From: Paenibacillus sp. FSL H7-0737
GTDB taxonomy: Bacteria; Bacillota; Bacilli; Paenibacillales; Paenibacillaceae
Direction: 5' to 3'
DNA: 64,000 nt
Assembly: GCF_000758545.1 (NCBI RefSeq)
Contig: NZ_CP009279.1
Coordinates: forward strand, 5,704,001-5,768,000
In this document: in pieces, positions 61,276 through 64,000 of the stretch
Position numbering within the stretch: position 1 is the first letter of the stretch
Layout: every line of letters begins with the position of its first letter
The notes under the pieces: model-generated
Database searches by the model: none
What the model was told of the DNA's origin: nothing
What the model saw: the letters and a program-made list of their open reading frames with translations, nothing else
Made by a program: the position numbers and the translations under genes

Positions 61276-62244
61276 TTATAACAGCCTCTCTTCCCCTAGC
61301 CGCTTCGACGTCCAGTTAGCTAAAAGCAGTAACGTTACACTTACGACTGTTTTAAATATGCCTCCCGCAGTGGCTAAGGAGTAATTCCCTTGCCCAATCC
61401 CGTATTTCAATACAAATATATCAATCGTATCCGACCAGTCTACAGTAAGCCCGTTCCCTAACAAGTACGGAACCTCAAATCCGACATCCAATACATGTCC
61501 TATGGACATTATCATCAGGATTACAATGGTTGGTTTAATTCCCGGCAATGTTACATTGAACATTTTTTTGTACCGGTTAGCCCCATCAATCTCAGCAGCC
61601 TCATATAAAGCTGGATCTATAGAAGCCATAGCAGCCAAGTAGATGATTGTACTCCATCCAACCTCTTTCCAGACGGTTGAAGCACCCACAATACCCCAGA
61701 AATACTTCCCTTCACTCAACCAAAGGATTGGTGAATCGATAAGATGTAATTTCATGAGCACGATGTTGATAATCCCGTCGTTAACCGAGAGGGAGACACC
61801 TACAATCCCTGTTACAATAATCCAGGAAAGAAAGTGAGGTAGGTAGGATATGGTCTGCACGGTTCTTTTCCAAAATACATTTTTGATTTCATTAAGAAGT
61901 AAGGCCAATGTTATCGCGGTTATAAATCCTAGAAAGAAATTAATTAATCCCATAGCCAGTGTGTTTCGTAGTACCCTTAAAAAGGTATCATCCGTAAATA
62001 GAAACTTGAAGTGTTTCAAGCCGACCCATGTCTGTTCGCCAAATGCCTTAGCTGGTTTATAATCCTGAAAAGCCATTGTCCATCCCCAAACAGGTACGTA
62101 CGCAAATAGTACAATATACAGCAGCAATGGAACTGACATCCAAATCAGCTGTTTCTGATTCTTAATCAAGGTCAGAGTAATCGGTTGCTTCTTTTTTCTT
62201 TTAGGATGCCGGTTAACTTTTTTTCCCGTTAAAATCTCATCCAT
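61276..62244 (-). CDS. Carbohydrate ABC transporter permease (LplB-type), xylan operon
   Basis: 322 aa from the ATG at 62244, which has GGGGAG 7 nt upstream; an ATG at 62268 lies too close to the hairpin and has no ribosome binding site. Six membrane segments and the EAA loop PALYEAAEIDGANRYKKMFNVTLPG. It pairs with the following permease. The ATPase is not encoded locally. Confidence 0.92.
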   Translation of the reverse strand: MDEILTGKKVNRHPKRKKKQPITLTLIKNQKQLIWMSVPLLLYIVLFAYVPVWGWTMAFQDYKPAKAFGEQTWVGLKHFKFLFTDDTFLRVLRNTLAMGLINFFLGFITAITLALLLNEIKNVFWKRTVQTISYLPHFLSWIIVTGIVGVSLSVNDGIINIVLMKLHLIDSPILWLSEGKYFWGIVGASTVWKEVGWSTIIYLAAMASIDPALYEAAEIDGANRYKKMFNVTLPGIKPTIVILMIMSIGHVLDVGFEVPYLLGNGLTVDWSDTIDIFVLKYGIGQGNYSLATAGGIFKTVVSVTLLLLANWTSKRLGEERLL

Positions 62245-62274
62245 ATATTTTCTCCCCACATCATCCATATATTT

Positions 62275-62309
62275 CAGAAAGTGGTTGGCTAATAAGCCAC
62301 CACTTTCTG
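62275..62309 (-). other. Stem-loop without U-tract between binding-protein and permease genes
   Basis: A 15-bp stem with one bulged base (CAGAAAGTGG..TGGCT / AGCCA..CCACTTTCTG, loop AATA) lies between the binding-protein stop and the permease. No T-run follows, so full termination is unlikely. Such hairpins protect the upstream mRNA and let binding protein exceed permease. Confidence 0.6.
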
Positions 62310-62328
62310 ATTTTTAAGCAAGCTCTAA

Positions 62329-64000
62329 CTATTTAACACTCCAAGTATCAAATCTCCATTTAAGCTGTTCATTGATTCTGTCTTCGTAAGCTTTAATATC
62401 CGCTTTATGAAGTTCTCCAACAAATTCAGTCCAAACTTTATCGAAATCGGAAGGGCTAGCCAAGATTGCTTTTGGCAGGTACTTGGTCTTAACTTCTCCC
62501 ATCTTCGTATCGGCAATTTTTGCTGGAGAATTTTCAACAAGATCTATCGACCAAGCAGGATAAGCCACTGGGTTCGGTCCAGGCTTACTGAAGAAATCTA
62601 CATAACTGTTGAATCCATATGCGTCAAGAACTTCCTTGTCATACGCTTCCAACCCTGCTTTATATTCTTCTGGTTGGGCTGCCGCATCCGTTGAGTTACC
62701 GTCTGCAAAGTAACCTTGCATTTTCGGAGCGGTAGCATACCAAGCTTCTGCTTTGTTACTTAGCTTCCATGTAGCATCAACTGCGTTATCCCGTTGCTCT
62801 TGGTTTCTTATAAAGCGACCGTCTACCACTTGATAATCTTCGCCTTCAATCCCCCAAGTGAGGGTTCTTTGCCAATCTTCTTGAATCAATGTGTCCATAA
62901 GTTTAAGGATTCTCACTGGATCCTTAGCATTGACAGTAATCCCGAATCCATTATTCAAGTTAAGAGCAGGACGATCCAGATAATAATCTTTGGTGTTAGT
63001 ATCATACACAAGAGGCAGACCTACATAAGTGCTCATATCTTTCCCTTGTGTCTTGAGTGAATCTTCTGCTTTACCAAAGTTCCAGTGCTGATCAAACATT
63101 CCCAGTACGGCTCCGCTAGACAATTTAGCTAAATATTGGTCATAATCCATTACAAATGCTTCTTTATCAATAATACCCAACGCATTCATATCATTAAGTT
63201 TTTTATAGTACTGCTTTGCATAGTCTTTATCCGCAAAGATTTCTGCTACGTTATCCTTAACTACTACTCCGCCATCATTAGGATGACCGATCAGATGCTG
63301 AGGAGCGTTAAACAATCCCCAGTTTCTCCAGTCTTTGTTATGAATCTCAAACCCAATTGTTGGTTGACCATCAATGGTTGGATTTTTCTCTTTATATTTC
63401 ACGATAAGATCAAAATACTCGTCCAAAGTTTTAACCGTTGGATAACCGGCATCTTTAAGTACAGCTTTCTGAATCCAGAAAGCTGGGCCAGAGTAATAGG
63501 TTGTATTCATCTCACCATTGTACGCACCATAGTTTGGAAGTGTATAAATGTGTCCATCATTGGGATCCTTCATCATGTTCCAGTAAGCTGCGTAATGCGC
63601 TTTCAAATTCGGAGCGTGTTCTTCAATTAAGTCCTCGAGAGGAATAAATGCACCTGCTGCAGTCAGTTGGGTATTGGAACTCATCAGATCTGGATAATCC
63701 GAACCGGCAATCATAACGCCAAGCTTCTGTTTAAGGTCTCCAGCCAAGAATTCAAAATTGAATGATGCGCCTGTTTTTTCTTTGATCATCTTGTAAATTT
63801 TGTTATCTGGTGTGGGTTGCTGACCTGCTTCTCCAAGAAAGATACTAACTTCAAAAGGCTCTACCTTCTTGTCATCGGTTCCAGCTGCAGTTGCAGCTGT
63901 TGTTTCTGCCGGTTTGTTTTCCCCCTTAGCAGTATTACCGCTGTTATTTCCACCGCACCCTGCTAGAGCAAAACTTAGGGATAACACAGCAATCAGACTA
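62329..64000 (-). CDS. Extracellular oligosaccharide-binding lipoprotein, xylan operon (5' end outside window)
   Basis: The frame runs to the window edge; the visible start (GTG at 63987) is inside the signal peptide, so the true start lies beyond 64000. The lipobox reads SFALAGCGGNN. The mature domain (VEPFEVSIFLGEAGQQPTPDN onward) has the LplA-type large solute-binding fold, including YYSGPAFWIQKAVLKDAGYPTVKTLDEYF. First visible gene of the permease-permease-GH43-GH10 operon, so the likely ligand is xylo- or methylglucuronoxylo-oligosaccharide (inference). Confidence 0.9.
   Translation of the reverse strand, partial: SLIAVLSLSFALAGCGGNNSGNTAKGENKPAETTAATAAGTDDKKVEPFEVSIFLGEAGQQPTPDNKIYKMIKEKTGASFNFEFLAGDLKQKLGVMIAGSDYPDLMSSNTQLTAAGAFIPLEDLIEEHAPNLKAHYAAYWNMMKDPNDGHIYTLPNYGAYNGEMNTTYYSGPAFWIQKAVLKDAGYPTVKTLDEYFDLIVKYKEKNPTIDGQPTIGFEIHNKDWRNWGLFNAPQHLIGHPNDGGVVVKDNVAEIFADKDYAKQYYKKLNDMNALGIIDKEAFVMDYDQYLAKLSSGAVLGMFDQHWNFGKAEDSLKTQGKDMSTYVGLPLVYDTNTKDYYLDRPALNLNNGFGITVNAKDPVRILKLMDTLIQEDWQRTLTWGIEGEDYQVVDGRFIRNQEQRDNAVDATWKLSNKAEAWYATAPKMQGYFADGNSTDAAAQPEEYKAGLEAYDKEVLDAYGFNSYVDFFSKPGPNPVAYPAWSIDLVENSPAKIADTKMGEVKTKYLPKAILASPSDFDKVWTEFVGELHKADIKAYEDRINEQLKWRFDTWSVK

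Noticed and set aside
1..64000. CRISPR array, tRNA/rRNA genes, prophage or insertion sequences
   Set aside because: No regularly spaced short repeats with unique spacers, no tRNA- or rRNA-like stretches, and no transposase, integrase or phage structural genes were seen. The tandem repeats present are all protein-coding.

Overview
The window looks like chromosomal DNA of a Paenibacillus-type spore-forming Firmicute. The evidence is moderate GC, strong AGGAGG ribosome binding sites with frequent TTG/GTG starts, lipoprotein-plus-two-permease sugar ABC cassettes with B. subtilis LplABC/YtcQP-YteP architecture, S-layer-anchored modular glycosidases, YunB, a BclB-type collagen-like spore-surface protein, a FapR-type fabH operator and a ydaO-type c-di-AMP riboswitch.

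Layout. 1-4.8 kb: a starch/maltodextrin locus, with an edge-truncated neopullulanase, a LacI-family regulator and a secreted multi-CBM alpha-amylase carrying a 16-bp perfect operator-like palindrome upstream. 5-9 kb: a small esterase, two paralogous MPN-initial surface-like proteins and a protein made of 27-residue Thr/Ser/Gly repeats. 9.2-18 kb: six genes, five of them clear glycosyltransferases, in two converging operons (three GT2+TPR genes on +, three genes on -), then sporulation gene yunB. 19-24 kb: a TVP38-family membrane protein and the opuA glycine-betaine operon with a divergent GbsR-like regulator. 24-30 kb: a large SLH-anchored GH16 beta-glucanase with a divergent LacI regulator, promoters and operator. 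30-38 kb: a ~2500-residue S-layer-anchored protein holding two unrelated phosphoesterase domains. 38-42 kb: fabH with FapR operator, a DUF3153-like lipoprotein and a MATE exporter. 42-49 kb: AraC regulators and a sugar ABC transporter. 49.6-51.5 kb: the collagen-like BclB-type protein. 51.7-55 kb: a cysteine desulfurase-MnmH-SelD operon for selenium modification of tRNA. 55-56.3 kb: a c-di-AMP riboswitch and terminator in front of an alpha/beta-hydrolase-fold protein lacking its catalytic residues. 56.5-57.6 kb: a 57-aa HNH-repeat-like protein and a Nif3-like protein. 57.7-64 kb: a xylan-oligosaccharide operon (binding protein, two permeases, GH43, GH10) in which the GH43 gene is broken by an in-frame TAA.

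How the parts fit together. Most of the window concerns plant or algal polysaccharide degradation (starch, beta-glucan, xylan) and the cell or spore surface. The most unusual items are the riboswitch-controlled pseudo-hydrolase, the glycosyltransferase island beside repeat-rich candidate acceptor proteins, the dual-phosphoesterase S-layer protein and the nonsense-interrupted xylosidase. All functions come from reading motifs in the sequence; no database search was run.
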